From positions 124,001-188,000 of the forward strand of contig NZ_JAJTSZ010000003.1 of the NCBI RefSeq assembly GCF_021440195.1: DNA of 64,000 bases, written 5' to 3'. The translations under genes were made by a program, and so were the position numbers. Positions within the stretch are counted from its first letter, which is position 1. Every line of letters begins with the position of its first letter. The notes beneath the pieces were generated by a model. The model searched no databases. It had not been told where the DNA came from and worked only from the letters and a program-made list of their open reading frames with translations. Source of the DNA: Dyadobacter sp. CY356 (GTDB lineage: Bacteria; Bacteroidota; Bacteroidia; Cytophagales; Spirosomataceae). Shown piece after piece: positions 36,859-45,951 of the stretch.

Positions 36859-37407
36859 CTAATGCTGATGAAAAGTTTCCATCTTTTCAAGAAGTTCGGA
36901 GGCGTTATCAGCCACCAAAAGTAATTCCCGGTTTTCAATATGTAAAAATCCTTCTTCTACTGTCTTGTCCAAATGGGCCAGCAAATGATCGTAAAAACCA
37001 TTAATATTTAAAAGTCCGATCGGGCCTTTAAATATCTTCAGTTGCGACCAGGTCAGTATTTCAAACAATTCATCCAATGTGCCAAATCCGCCTGGTAAAG
37101 CAATTACACCATCAGACAACGAAACCATTTTGGCTTTACGCTCATGCATGGTTTCAACAAAATGAAGTTCGGTCAACGTTTTATTTGCCACTTCCAGCTG
37201 TGCCAGGAAATTTGGTATGATTCCTGTTGCAGACCCGTCATTTTCCATAGCGCCGTCTGATACGCGGCCCATCAGCCCCATATTTCCGCCACCATAAATC
37301 AATTTTATATTTTTCTTTGCCAGTTCCCGGCCAAGTTCATAGGCCATTTCACTGTAAATAGCTTTTGTGCCAAAATTTGAACCGCAGTATACTACGATGG
37401 ATTGCAT
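36859..37407 (-). CDS. LOG-family nucleotide phosphoribohydrolase
   Basis: A 182-residue Rossmann-like protein of the LOG (TIGR00730) family, which releases bases from nucleoside 5'-monophosphates, including cytokinin ribotides. Signature motifs are YGGGNMGLMG (about 38-47) and PGGFGTLDELFE (about 104-115), with a conserved Arg in ERKAKM. It is likely cytoplasmic and dimeric. It is encoded 27 bp downstream of mpl on the same strand, so the two are probably co-transcribed. Confidence 0.92.
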   Translation of the reverse strand: MQSIVVYCGSNFGTKAIYSEMAYELGRELAKKNIKLIYGGGNMGLMGRVSDGAMENDGSATGIIPNFLAQLEVANKTLTELHFVETMHERKAKMVSLSDGVIALPGGFGTLDELFEILTWSQLKIFKGPIGLLNINGFYDHLLAHLDKTVEEGFLHIENRELLLVADNASELLEKMETFHQH

Positions 37408-37434
37408 TGCATGATATTTAAAAAACGGCGATTT

Positions 37435-38817
37435 TTATTTAATAATTTTTTCAGTCAGCTCTTTAAAATCCAGTTCTCCAAAAGTTCCGGAGCTCATCAA
37501 CAGTAAATTGGTATTTTCCCAATCCTGTGCTTTCAGGAAATCAGCTAGTTTTTTACTGTCCGTGAAAACATTCAGATCTTCACGTTTGAATGCCTCTCTG
37601 ATATCCGTTTCTGATATCGGTTCCAGTCTCTTATGTTCTACCGTTAATGGATTGTAATAAACGATTGCAATATCAGCCGCATTCAATTTTCTGCGATATT
37701 GTTTCAGGAATGTTTTGTTGAGGCTGCTGAAAGTGTGCAGCTCTGCGCATGCAATCAATTTCCGATCAGGAAACTGCGCTTTTACAGCGGCTGTGGTAGC
37801 TTCCACTTTTGATGGAGCATGAGCAAAATCCCTGTAAATGTTTACGTTTTCATTACTTCCCAGCAGTTCCATGCGTTTGGAAGCACCTTTGAAAGACTGT
37901 ATGGCTGTATAAAATGCCTCGTCAGTAAGGCCAAGTCTTTCACAAATTGCTTTGGCGCCACTGATATTCTTCATATTGTGTTCACCAAATACCAAAAGAG
38001 GAATATCGCCCTGATCAGTCGTTGTCAGGAAAGTATTGCCATTTTCAATTTTATAAGGATGTGCTTCGTAAGGAATACTGACTACATCCGGGCGCTCTTT
38101 CTGTCCGATCACATCCAGCATATCATCAGTTTGGTCAAAAACGATCGCACCGGCCTTTGGAATAGAATCAGCAAGGACTTCAAATTGTTTTACATAAGAT
38201 TCCCAGGTTGGAAAAACATTGTAATGATCCCAGGCAATACCGCTGATGAGTACCATATGCGGCTGGTAATGCATAAACTTAGGCGTTTTGTCCAGAGGTG
38301 ATGTGAAATATTCGTCTCCTTCAATAACAATAACTGGCGCATCATCAGAAAGTTTGACCATATTTTCAAAACCCTCTATCTGTGCTCCGACCAGATAATT
38401 GAAAACACGTTTGTTAAAGTTCAGCACATGCAGAATCATCGAAGTAATGGTTGTTTTTCCATGACTTCCTGCTATAACCACACGCTGCTTGTCAACACTT
38501 TGTTCAAAAATATATTCCGGATAAGAATAAACCCTGATACCCAGTTCCTGCGCTTTTTTCAACTCAGGATTATCCTCTCTGGCATGCATCCCCAAAATAA
38601 CAGATTCAAGATCGGGAGTAATTTTCTCAGGAAACCAGCCCGTTTCTGCTGGTAAAAGATTATGTTTTGCCAGGCGACTAACCGAAGGTTCATATATTTC
38701 ATCATCAGACCCTGTAATAATATAGCCCTTTTGATGTAATGCGATGGCGAGATTGTGCATGACGCTCCCGCCTATGGAGATAAAATGTATTTTTCTGGAC
38801 GAAGTATTTTGACTCAT
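37435..38817 (-). CDS. mpl: UDP-MurNAc:tripeptide ligase Mpl
   Basis: Recycles cell-wall tripeptide by joining it to UDP-N-acetylmuramate. The 460-residue Mur ligase has an N-terminal Rossmann motif (HFISIGGSVMHNLAIALHQKGY, where MurC has GIGGxGM), the ATP loop GSHGKTTITSM (about 118-128), EGDEYFTSPLD for metal binding, and RDFAHAPSKVEAT plus HTFSS late in the protein. The N-terminal form and EGDEY segment favour Mpl over MurC. It precedes the LOG gene. Confidence 0.92.
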   Translation of the reverse strand: MSQNTSSRKIHFISIGGSVMHNLAIALHQKGYIITGSDDEIYEPSVSRLAKHNLLPAETGWFPEKITPDLESVILGMHAREDNPELKKAQELGIRVYSYPEYIFEQSVDKQRVVIAGSHGKTTITSMILHVLNFNKRVFNYLVGAQIEGFENMVKLSDDAPVIVIEGDEYFTSPLDKTPKFMHYQPHMVLISGIAWDHYNVFPTWESYVKQFEVLADSIPKAGAIVFDQTDDMLDVIGQKERPDVVSIPYEAHPYKIENGNTFLTTTDQGDIPLLVFGEHNMKNISGAKAICERLGLTDEAFYTAIQSFKGASKRMELLGSNENVNIYRDFAHAPSKVEATTAAVKAQFPDRKLIACAELHTFSSLNKTFLKQYRRKLNAADIAIVYYNPLTVEHKRLEPISETDIREAFKREDLNVFTDSKKLADFLKAQDWENTNLLLMSSGTFGELDFKELTEKIIK

Positions 38818-38925
38818 TATTTATTATCGTAATGGCTGATTCGAAGCGAAGTTACTAAGAATTGATCTTTGGGCAAATGACCGATGAAATGCGCCTGGTA
38901 AAAATAGTTAAACCTTAACAGAAAA

Positions 38926-38955
38926 AAGCGGCTATCTATTTTTAGACAGCCGCTT
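38926..38955 (-). terminator. Terminator after the T9SS glycosidase-like gene
   Basis: AAGCGGCT..TCT (38926 onward) pairs with AGA..AGCCGCTT (to 38955), and the minus strand then runs into a T tract (plus A run at about 38921-38926). It lies 22 nt after the stop at 38978. Confidence 0.85.
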
Positions 38956-38977
38956 CACGGAATTATATTTTGAAAAA

Positions 38978-41311
38978 TTAACCTCTCTTTACAAATTTTT
39001 GTGTTTCCTGTGAACCGCTTGTGTGCACAAGTCTGAGCACATAAGCACCTGGTGTCAATCCGCTCACATTAATTTCAGGTCCTGCTTTATTGTCAGACTC
39101 ATAAATAACTGATCCGGAAAGATTCAGAATCTGTACTTTGTCAATTTTACTCCAGTCATCAGCCGTAATTGTTAACTTATTTACAGCCGGATTTGGATAA
39201 ACTACTGCCAGATTCCCTGTTTCGAATATTACGCTCTCAATGCGGCTATATGCAAAAGAACCATCATTATCAATCATTTTTAACCGGTATAGATTTTCGC
39301 CATTTACAGGTTGGGCATCAGTAAAGGAATATTTGGAAAGCGTTTGATTCGTCTCGCCATTTGATTTTACATTTCCTAAAACTTCCCAGTTTTTTCCTTC
39401 GGTACTATGCTCAATATCAAACCGGTCACTATTTGTTTCCATGGTTGTTGTCCAATTCAACAAAGCTGTTTTTTCTGATTTTTTAGCTGTAAAACTAGTC
39501 AAAGTAACGGGCAACGGATCTCCAACAGCCAAAGAAGTTGTTGCTACCTTAGCGCTGCACCCATCCCGGTTGGTTTTTACTGTGTATACATAACTTCCAC
39601 TTGCAGATGGCGCCTGTATCGCTATGGACGCTCCGGTTTTGTTAACAGCGCCCTCGCCGTTCCAGGTATATTTTACGTCTCCGCATTCTCCACCGGCACA
39701 ATTTACAGATAGTGTCGTTGTTTTCCCTGCCGCAGGTTTGTCGTCGGAAGTTGCGGCCTGAATTGTGAAAGTACATGGGAGAAGATCAGTACTGTCCCAA
39801 AGATTATCCCAATATCCGTCATCAGTCATTTTAAATGACTTTGGACGATTATCTGTGGCTGACCAGTTTCCTCCTCCTGTATCGTTCCATTGCTGAAATA
39901 AATATCTATCGGTAAATACGTTTGGGAAAATATTTACAGGAACCGCCGCCTCACGAGCTGGTGCTTTATAATTTTTACCAACATATTGAGATTTAATGAT
40001 TGCAAGCGTTGGAGCCAGCTGATTCATCACCGTCTCCGTGTAGTGCATGGCTAAATGGATATAGTCTGCACCATGTTTATAACCTCTCGGCATCCATTCG
40101 TAGGGGATGTTCCAATTAATTCCCGGACCGCCACCGCCAGCTTGTTCGCCTAAATCTTCCGGATCAAATTCAATTGCCGCTATTTTATTAGGATTCGTAC
40201 CTTTTAAAACGTCAAGTGCAAGTATCTTTTTCTGAAGATCATATTGTGTTGTTCCGTCTGATGTATAGATACCATCCGCCAGTTCCAGGGCCAAAGGCAG
40301 GGTGCTGTTATGAAGAAACGATACATTTCCCTGCGGCGTACCAAAATCAGAAATAAAATAAAGGACTTTTATTGATTGGCTGTGGCTCTTTACCGTTTTG
40401 TAAAAACCCTGAAATTTTCTCATAAGTCCCCAGCCAGCAAAACGATGCAAATCTCTTCCCATTTCAGAGTTGTAATTTCCGTCGGTAGGCTGTGGAGCTG
40501 TGCTGATATTTACTTTTTGACTTCCCCATGTCGCTGTGGTTTGATTTGGAAAACGAAGAGGCAAAAACTTGGTTCTCCATGATTCCAAAGCCTTTTGTTC
40601 AAAAAATCCGGGATCAGGCCCTGAACTTCCGCTGTTAAAAGGAATAGCAAATTCCTCAGCAGGGCTGTTGCCCATTTGAACATATAATAGTTTTGGATAA
40701 TAATCCTTGATCTGGGTTAACACATCATCCACAAAAGCGTTAAACCGGCTTTGGGCATAATCTGAAAAAATAGACGGGCAGGAATATGCAATTTCTGACC
40801 GTACAAGTGCTCCATATTTAGTCTGCGCAATGTCTGCACTTCCAAAGTAGGAATCATTCCAATAGCCCGGGCGCTGGTAAGGAAAGTGGAGCGCAAATTT
40901 CATCCCCGGCTTTAACTCGGTAATTGCTTTTACCGCTGCCTTTATTTTATCGCGTTGATAATTTCCAGGTGTAGGCTCATATTGGTTCCATTCAATGTGC
41001 AAACGGACAGCAGAAATGCTCGCATCCTGACCATTGTAGGTAAGGTTGACAAATCTTTTGATATAATCCCATTGCTCGCTGTTGATTCCGTTCGCCTCAT
41101 CCTTATTAAATCCATAACCTGTTGTATTCAAAATGATTTCGGGCTGGGCCGAAAGCTTTGGACTATACACACAGAAAATAAAAATAATGATAAAACCTGA
41201 CTTGATTTTCCTTACTGTTTGAGCTAAGCAAAGAAGAGATGTAAGGTAGTTGTTTCCGCACATATAATCGACCGTATTGTAAGTGGATTTGACATTTCCG
41301 CTTTTAAACAT
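38978..41311 (-). CDS. T9SS-exported glycosidase-like protein
   Basis: A 777-residue protein. An unusually long N-terminal lead ends in a signal peptide core (SGFIIIFIFCVYSPKLSAQ, about 37-56); the true start may be a later one such as Met17. A TIM-barrel-like domain (about 60-440) has AVRLHIEWNQYEPTPGNY and LLYVQMGNSPAEEFAIPF, recalling GH42/GH-A type glycosidases, with Glu in NSPAEEF a possible acid/base. An Ig/PKD-like domain (about 515-600), a PVTLTSFTAKKSEKTALLNWTT module and a type A sorting tail (about 700-777; VVYPNPAVNKLTI) follow. The substrate cannot be told. Confidence 0.8.
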   Translation of the reverse strand: MFKSGNVKSTYNTVDYMCGNNYLTSLLCLAQTVRKIKSGFIIIFIFCVYSPKLSAQPEIILNTTGYGFNKDEANGINSEQWDYIKRFVNLTYNGQDASISAVRLHIEWNQYEPTPGNYQRDKIKAAVKAITELKPGMKFALHFPYQRPGYWNDSYFGSADIAQTKYGALVRSEIAYSCPSIFSDYAQSRFNAFVDDVLTQIKDYYPKLLYVQMGNSPAEEFAIPFNSGSSGPDPGFFEQKALESWRTKFLPLRFPNQTTATWGSQKVNISTAPQPTDGNYNSEMGRDLHRFAGWGLMRKFQGFYKTVKSHSQSIKVLYFISDFGTPQGNVSFLHNSTLPLALELADGIYTSDGTTQYDLQKKILALDVLKGTNPNKIAAIEFDPEDLGEQAGGGGPGINWNIPYEWMPRGYKHGADYIHLAMHYTETVMNQLAPTLAIIKSQYVGKNYKAPAREAAVPVNIFPNVFTDRYLFQQWNDTGGGNWSATDNRPKSFKMTDDGYWDNLWDSTDLLPCTFTIQAATSDDKPAAGKTTTLSVNCAGGECGDVKYTWNGEGAVNKTGASIAIQAPSASGSYVYTVKTNRDGCSAKVATTSLAVGDPLPVTLTSFTAKKSEKTALLNWTTTMETNSDRFDIEHSTEGKNWEVLGNVKSNGETNQTLSKYSFTDAQPVNGENLYRLKMIDNDGSFAYSRIESVIFETGNLAVVYPNPAVNKLTITADDWSKIDKVQILNLSGSVIYESDNKAGPEINVSGLTPGAYVLRLVHTSGSQETQKFVKRG

Positions 41312-41577
41312 ACTACATAATCGTAGAATTTATACTATCAATGTAGTTGTATACTATACGTATCAGTAATATGTTTCGATCAGTCGATATTGATTTTGGC
41401 CTGAAAAGGTACGATTTTGGCCAAAATTATTTATAAAGTACCGTAAAATATAAAATTTATATAAGAATAAATTTTTTTATGAATTTGAAAAAAAATAGAA
41501 AAAATTTAGTGAACGGTAAAAACTTAAACTGAAATTATTACTATGAGATGTTTTTTGATGTAGAAGTTTGTGTCAGA
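41312..41577. other. AT-rich intergenic region upstream of the glycosidase-like gene
   Basis: About 266 bp between the glycosidase-like gene and the ettA terminator, very rich in A and T, including runs such as AAATTTTTTTATGAA. It should hold the promoter of the minus-strand glycosidase-like gene, but no convincing TAnnTTTG element was fixed. No ORF, RNA or repeat is evident. Confidence 0.5.
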
Positions 41578-41612
41578 AAAAAAGACGGTTCACTTTTTAG
41601 TGACCGTCTTTT
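41578..41612 (-). terminator. Terminator after ettA
   Basis: AAAAGACGG(T)TCACT pairs with AGTGACCGTCTTTT with one bulge. On the minus strand it is followed by a long T run. It lies 25 nt past the ettA stop. Confidence 0.88.
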
Positions 41613-41636
41613 CAATCCTGTTTAAGTTGTAACTGA

Positions 41637-43304
41637 CTACACCAGTTTCTTATATTTAATACGCGTTGGTGTCGCTTCGGTACCTAATCTTTTTTTCCTG
41701 TTTTCTTCATATTCCGAGAAGTTACCTTCAAACCAGTAAACCTGAGAATCGCCTTCAAAAGCCAGGATATGTGTGGCCACTCTATCCAGGAACCACCGGT
41801 CGTGGGAGATGATTACGGCGCAGCCTGCAAAATTTTCCAGACCTTCTTCCAATGCACGAAGTGTGTTGATATCCAGGTCATTAGTAGGTTCATCGAGTAA
41901 TAGAAGATTTCCACCTTCCTTCAATGTCATAGCCAAATGGACACGATTTCGCTCTCCACCTGATAGTGTTCCAACTTTTTTCTCCTGATCTCCGCCACCA
42001 AAATTGAAACGGCTCACATATGCACGTGCGTTGGATTGTTTTCCCGCCATCATGATCCAGTCGTTTCCGTCCGCAATACTTTGATAAACCGTTTTATTGG
42101 CATCCAGATTATCGTGTTCCTGATCAACGTAAGCCAGTTGAACCGTTTCTCCAACATCAAAATGGCCATGTAATGGTTTCAGTTCGCCGGTGATAAGTTT
42201 GAACAGCGTAGTTTTTCCAGCACCGTTTGGACCAATAATTCCAACAATACCATTTGGAGGCAAAGCAAAATTCAGGTTTTCGTATAACAAACGATCACCA
42301 AAACCCATTGAAACGTCATGCGCCTCAATTACTTTACTACCCAATCGTGGGCCCGCCGGGATAAAGATTTCCAGTTTTTCTTCTTTTTCTCTTCCTTCTT
42401 CACCCAATAATCTTTCATATGCTCCTAAACGCGCCTTGGATTTAGCCTGGCGACCCTTGGTGCCCATACGTACCCATTCCAGTTCGCGTGCAAGTGTTTT
42501 TTGGCGCTTGGATTCTGTCTTTTCTTCTTTTTTCAGACGCTCCTGTTTTTGTTCCAGCCAGGAAGTATAATTACCTTTCCATGGAATTCCTTCACCACGG
42601 TCAAGTTCAAGGATCCAGCCTGCTACATTATCCAGGAAGTACCTGTCGTGGGTCACTGCGATTACAGTTCCTTTATATTGCCTTAAATGTTCTTCAAGCC
42701 AAAGTACTGACTCCGCATCCAAATGGTTGGTTGGTTCATCAAGTAATAATACATCGGGCTGACGAAGTAAAAGACGGCACAAGGCTACCCGGCGTTTTTC
42801 TCCGCCGGATAAAGTACCAACCAGCGTATCGGAAGGGGGACAGCGCAAAGCATCCATCGCAACTTCCAGACGGTTGTCGAGATTCCAGGCGTCGGTCGCG
42901 TCCAGTTTTTCCTGAACCGTACCTTGTCTTTCTAGTAATTTATCAAAATCAGCATCTTCCTCGCCGAAAGCTTCGTTGATCTGGTCGTATTCTTTCAAAA
43001 GATTTACAATTTCCTGTACACCTTCTTCCACAACTTCGCGAACGGTTTTGGTCGGATCAAGTTTTGGTTCCTGTTCCAGCATGCCAACAGAGTAGCCGGG
43101 AGAAAACACAACGTCTCCCTGAATGTCTTTATCTATACCTGCTATGACGCGTAAAAGTGTAGATTTACCAGAGCCATTTAACCCTAGTACACCAATTTTA
43201 GCTCCATAAAAAAAGGATAAATAAATATTTTTTATGATATGTCGGTTGGGGGGAATGATTTTGTTAACTCCCGACATTGAGAAAATAATGGTTTCGTTAC
43301 TCAT
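41637..43304 (-). CDS. ettA: Energy-dependent translational throttle protein EttA
   Basis: A 555-residue ABC-F ATPase that binds the ribosomal E site and gates the first elongation steps by ATP level. Both ABC domains are complete: Walker A GLNGSGKST and GPNGAGKTT, signature LSGGE twice, Walker B VLLLDEPTNHLD and LLLLDEPTNDLD. The linker (about 240-300) has KTLARELEWVRMGTKGRQAKSKARL, the EttA-type P-site tRNA interaction motif. The arm insertion in domain 1 is present. Length is the usual 555. It is divergent from the DUF349 gene with 70 bp between starts. Confidence 0.96.
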   Translation of the reverse strand: MSNETIIFSMSGVNKIIPPNRHIIKNIYLSFFYGAKIGVLGLNGSGKSTLLRVIAGIDKDIQGDVVFSPGYSVGMLEQEPKLDPTKTVREVVEEGVQEIVNLLKEYDQINEAFGEEDADFDKLLERQGTVQEKLDATDAWNLDNRLEVAMDALRCPPSDTLVGTLSGGEKRRVALCRLLLRQPDVLLLDEPTNHLDAESVLWLEEHLRQYKGTVIAVTHDRYFLDNVAGWILELDRGEGIPWKGNYTSWLEQKQERLKKEEKTESKRQKTLARELEWVRMGTKGRQAKSKARLGAYERLLGEEGREKEEKLEIFIPAGPRLGSKVIEAHDVSMGFGDRLLYENLNFALPPNGIVGIIGPNGAGKTTLFKLITGELKPLHGHFDVGETVQLAYVDQEHDNLDANKTVYQSIADGNDWIMMAGKQSNARAYVSRFNFGGGDQEKKVGTLSGGERNRVHLAMTLKEGGNLLLLDEPTNDLDINTLRALEEGLENFAGCAVIISHDRWFLDRVATHILAFEGDSQVYWFEGNFSEYEENRKKRLGTEATPTRIKYKKLV

Positions 43305-43374
43305 TTTTTAGTTAATTTGTGCAAAGCAAATATCGTTATTATCCCTACACTTAGCAGATAAAAAACTTGAAAGA

Positions 43375-44655
43375 ATGGAAAATGCCACATTGAATGATGA
43401 ATACGGCTATGTTAAAGACAGCAAAGTATTTTTAAAAGGGTATTTAGAGTACCCAGACCGGCAAATTGGAGAAGTAAAAAGGACGGAACAAGAAGCTATC
43501 GATTATTTCAAAAACCGTTTTTCTATCGTACTTAACAAGGTAGAACAACTGGAAACTGAAATTGACGAGGCGCTGAACAAAGGTTCTTACTTGACAAAAC
43601 TTATACAGTTGCAACGGAAACTGATAAGTTTTGACGCATTGGGAGATTTCGTCCCTCTGTTGGAAAGACTTCAGGAAAAGGAAGAGTATTTGCGGGGTTT
43701 AATTGAAATTAATCAGTTAAAAAACCTTGAAATCAAACGCGCACTGATTGAAGATGTAAAAGTGGCGGCTGCTATTGAAGATTATGCAGCAGCAACGGAT
43801 CAGATTCAGGAAATTAAAGCTAAGTGGATTAGGACCGGCCCGGTTGAAAAAGAATTTCAGGATGAAGTAGAAGTTACTTTCCAGGAAATTCTTGATAGTT
43901 TCTTCCAGAGACGCCGCGATTATTTTGACGAACAAAATAAAATTAATCAGGAGCGTATCGATGAATACGAGCGTCTGATCAAGATCACTAAAACACTTAG
44001 TTATTCCCGCGACCTTGACGATGCCTATAATAAGGCACGCGAAGTTCGGGTGGCATGGAACAATGTGGGAGAAGTTCCTCCAAAAAGATTCTTTAAGGTG
44101 AATAAGGCTTACCGCCATTTCCTTAAATTATTCTACGACAAGTATAATCTTGCCAAAGGTATTGAGCCAAAGGTACGTGTTGACCCAAGAATTGCTGAAC
44201 AACAGGCATTGTTAGCGCGCGCTGAAACTTTGTTGAGACAAAAAGATATCGTTGAAGCATCACAGGAAGCAAAGGTTTTGTTGAGCAAATGGAAAGAAAT
44301 TAAAATTCCTTTCAAACTTGCTGATAAGGAATTGGCTGAGCGTTTCCGTTCTGTTTGCGACAAGATTTTTGAGCTTAGTTATCTGGCCCGTGTAATCAGC
44401 CGTAAATATCCTGCTTTCGAAATGAAAAGTGAGGAAGAACAGCTTCGTACGAAACTCAGAGAATTGGAGTGGCTTGCAAAACGCGAAAAAAGCGACCTTG
44501 AATTCGCTGTCATCGAGTTTGACAGAACAGCTACCGGCGATCCTGAGCAAGACAAACAGGCACAGGGACGTATCAATATCCAGAAGCGTAAAGTTGCAAT
44601 GAAAGAAAGAATTTTGTCTGAGTTCGAAAGAAAGTTGAAATCAATCACCAACTAA
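43375..44655 (+). CDS. DUF349 domain protein
   Basis: A 426-residue, highly charged, mostly helical protein with several DUF349-like repeats of about 70 residues, for example IKAKWIRTGPVEKEFQDEVEVTFQEILDSFFQRRRDYFDE and REVRVAWNNVGEVPPKRFFKVNKAYRHFLKLFYDKYN. No enzyme motif or membrane helix is seen, so it is probably cytoplasmic and partly coiled-coil. DUF349 proteins are widespread in Bacteroidota, but their function is not clear to me. The tail overlaps the convergent LacI-type gene by 15 bp. A hairpin inside that gene (about 44692-44726) could terminate this transcript. Confidence 0.85.
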   Translation: MENATLNDEYGYVKDSKVFLKGYLEYPDRQIGEVKRTEQEAIDYFKNRFSIVLNKVEQLETEIDEALNKGSYLTKLIQLQRKLISFDALGDFVPLLERLQEKEEYLRGLIEINQLKNLEIKRALIEDVKVAAAIEDYAAATDQIQEIKAKWIRTGPVEKEFQDEVEVTFQEILDSFFQRRRDYFDEQNKINQERIDEYERLIKITKTLSYSRDLDDAYNKAREVRVAWNNVGEVPPKRFFKVNKAYRHFLKLFYDKYNLAKGIEPKVRVDPRIAEQQALLARAETLLRQKDIVEASQEAKVLLSKWKEIKIPFKLADKELAERFRSVCDKIFELSYLARVISRKYPAFEMKSEEEQLRTKLRELEWLAKREKSDLEFAVIEFDRTATGDPEQDKQAQGRINIQKRKVAMKERILSEFERKLKSITN

Positions 44656-45675
44656 TTCTTTCATAGACGATTTTCTGATTATAAGATTGGAAGTAAGCAC
44701 CCTGGTTTCGAAAGCGACCGGGGTGCTTTTGCTTTCAATAAGGTCTAATAATAATGTAGCTGCAAGTTGTCCCATTTCAAATGACGGTTGCGCAACAGAA
44801 CTAAGCGGAGGATCCAGCAAAGAAGAAATGGCAAGGTCAGAAAAGCCGACTATGGCAACATCATCCGGCATCCGGTAACCTAACTGGCGCAAAGCCCAGT
44901 GAACGCCGAACGCAATCCGGTCGCTTGCTGCAAAAATTGCATCCGGACGGTTTCTCAAAGCCATTAGTTGATAGGCGCGTTCCGTTCCGCCGGCCTGATT
45001 ATATTCACTGCTCACCACCCATTCGTCATGCAACTCCAATCCATTATTGACCAGGGCATCCTGATAACCCTTTAATCGGTTACGGCTGATGGACAGATTC
45101 GCGGGACCCGCTATATGAGCAATTTTTTTACAACCACGGCTGATCAAATGTTCCGTAGCTTCATAAGCACCTTTGTAATCATCCACCCGAACTTTGTGAC
45201 TTGGCATGGTTTCGCTTACCCTGTCAAAAAATACGACGGGAATTCCCTGTTCCTGTAAGGCTACAAAATGATCATGATTCTCTGTCTGACTGGATATTGA
45301 AACGATGAGCCCGTCTACACGCCTTGTCGCAATGTGTTTTGTGTCCGCAAGTTCCCGTTCATAAGATTCATGGCTTTGATAAATCATCGTATGGTAGCCA
45401 CGGCTATAAGCAATATCTTCAACACCGCCGATTGCCGTTGAGAAAAACGCATTGGCAATATCAGGAACAATGATACCCAGCGTTTGCGTCCGGTTTTTCA
45501 ATAAACTTAATGCAATGGGATTTGGAGAATAATTAAGTGATTCCGCCAGTGCAATAACCCTCTTCTTTGTCTCTTCGCTAATTTCCGGACTATCGCGCAG
45601 TGCTCTCGAAACCGTTGATTTTGAAACATTTAACTGTCTTGCTATTTCCTTAATGGTAATGGACGCTTTTCTCAT
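44641..45675 (-). CDS. LacI-family transcriptional regulator
   Basis: A 344-residue repressor from the ATG at 45675 (MRKASITIKEIARQLNV). The DNA-binding helix-turn-helix is ITIKEIARQLNVSKSTVSRALRDS (residues 6-29), followed by the hinge LNYSPNPIALSLLKNRTQTLGIIVPDIANAFF and a sugar-binding periplasmic-type domain (about 60-335) with ligand residues in DRIAFG. A longer start at 45702 adds nine residues not typical of the family. It is divergent from the sigma factor and hexuronate genes, so it probably responds to a sugar acid and controls them. Three CGGGAA-type repeats lie 98-139 bp upstream. Confidence 0.92.
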   Translation of the reverse strand: MRKASITIKEIARQLNVSKSTVSRALRDSPEISEETKKRVIALAESLNYSPNPIALSLLKNRTQTLGIIVPDIANAFFSTAIGGVEDIAYSRGYHTMIYQSHESYERELADTKHIATRRVDGLIVSISSQTENHDHFVALQEQGIPVVFFDRVSETMPSHKVRVDDYKGAYEATEHLISRGCKKIAHIAGPANLSISRNRLKGYQDALVNNGLELHDEWVVSSEYNQAGGTERAYQLMALRNRPDAIFAASDRIAFGVHWALRQLGYRMPDDVAIVGFSDLAISSLLDPPLSSVAQPSFEMGQLAATLLLDLIESKSTPVAFETRVLTSNLIIRKSSMKELVGD

Positions 45676-45772
45676 ATAGAAGAGGATATCAGAATAATGC
45701 AATTATAATATTTAATCTTTGAAATGCACCAGAGACAGAATTGGAGCAAAATTCAAACTATTTTTCACTGTT

Positions 45773-45814
45773 CCGGGAAAAATGGTTTTCCGGGAACGGT
45801 TTCGGGAACGGTTG
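45773..45814. promoter_or_regulatory. Candidate LacI-type operators: three CGGGAA(CGGTT) repeats
   Basis: CCGGGAAAAATGGTT (45773), CCGGGAACGGTTT (45790) and TCGGGAACGGTTG (45802) are direct repeats in the gap between the LacI-type gene and the sigma factor gene. The GAACGGTT part resembles LacI-family half-sites. The set would allow autoregulation and control of the divergent operon. Confidence 0.45.
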
Positions 45815-45951
45815 CGTAAATATATTGATTTTTTTCAAGATTTATTTTTGTATATCAACGAACCAATCATTAAACTAGACGAATAATAGAGGTAGTTGCA
45901 CTGAATGGTGCGTTCATAATCTGAGAATTTTTCTATATTCACCTACTCCCA

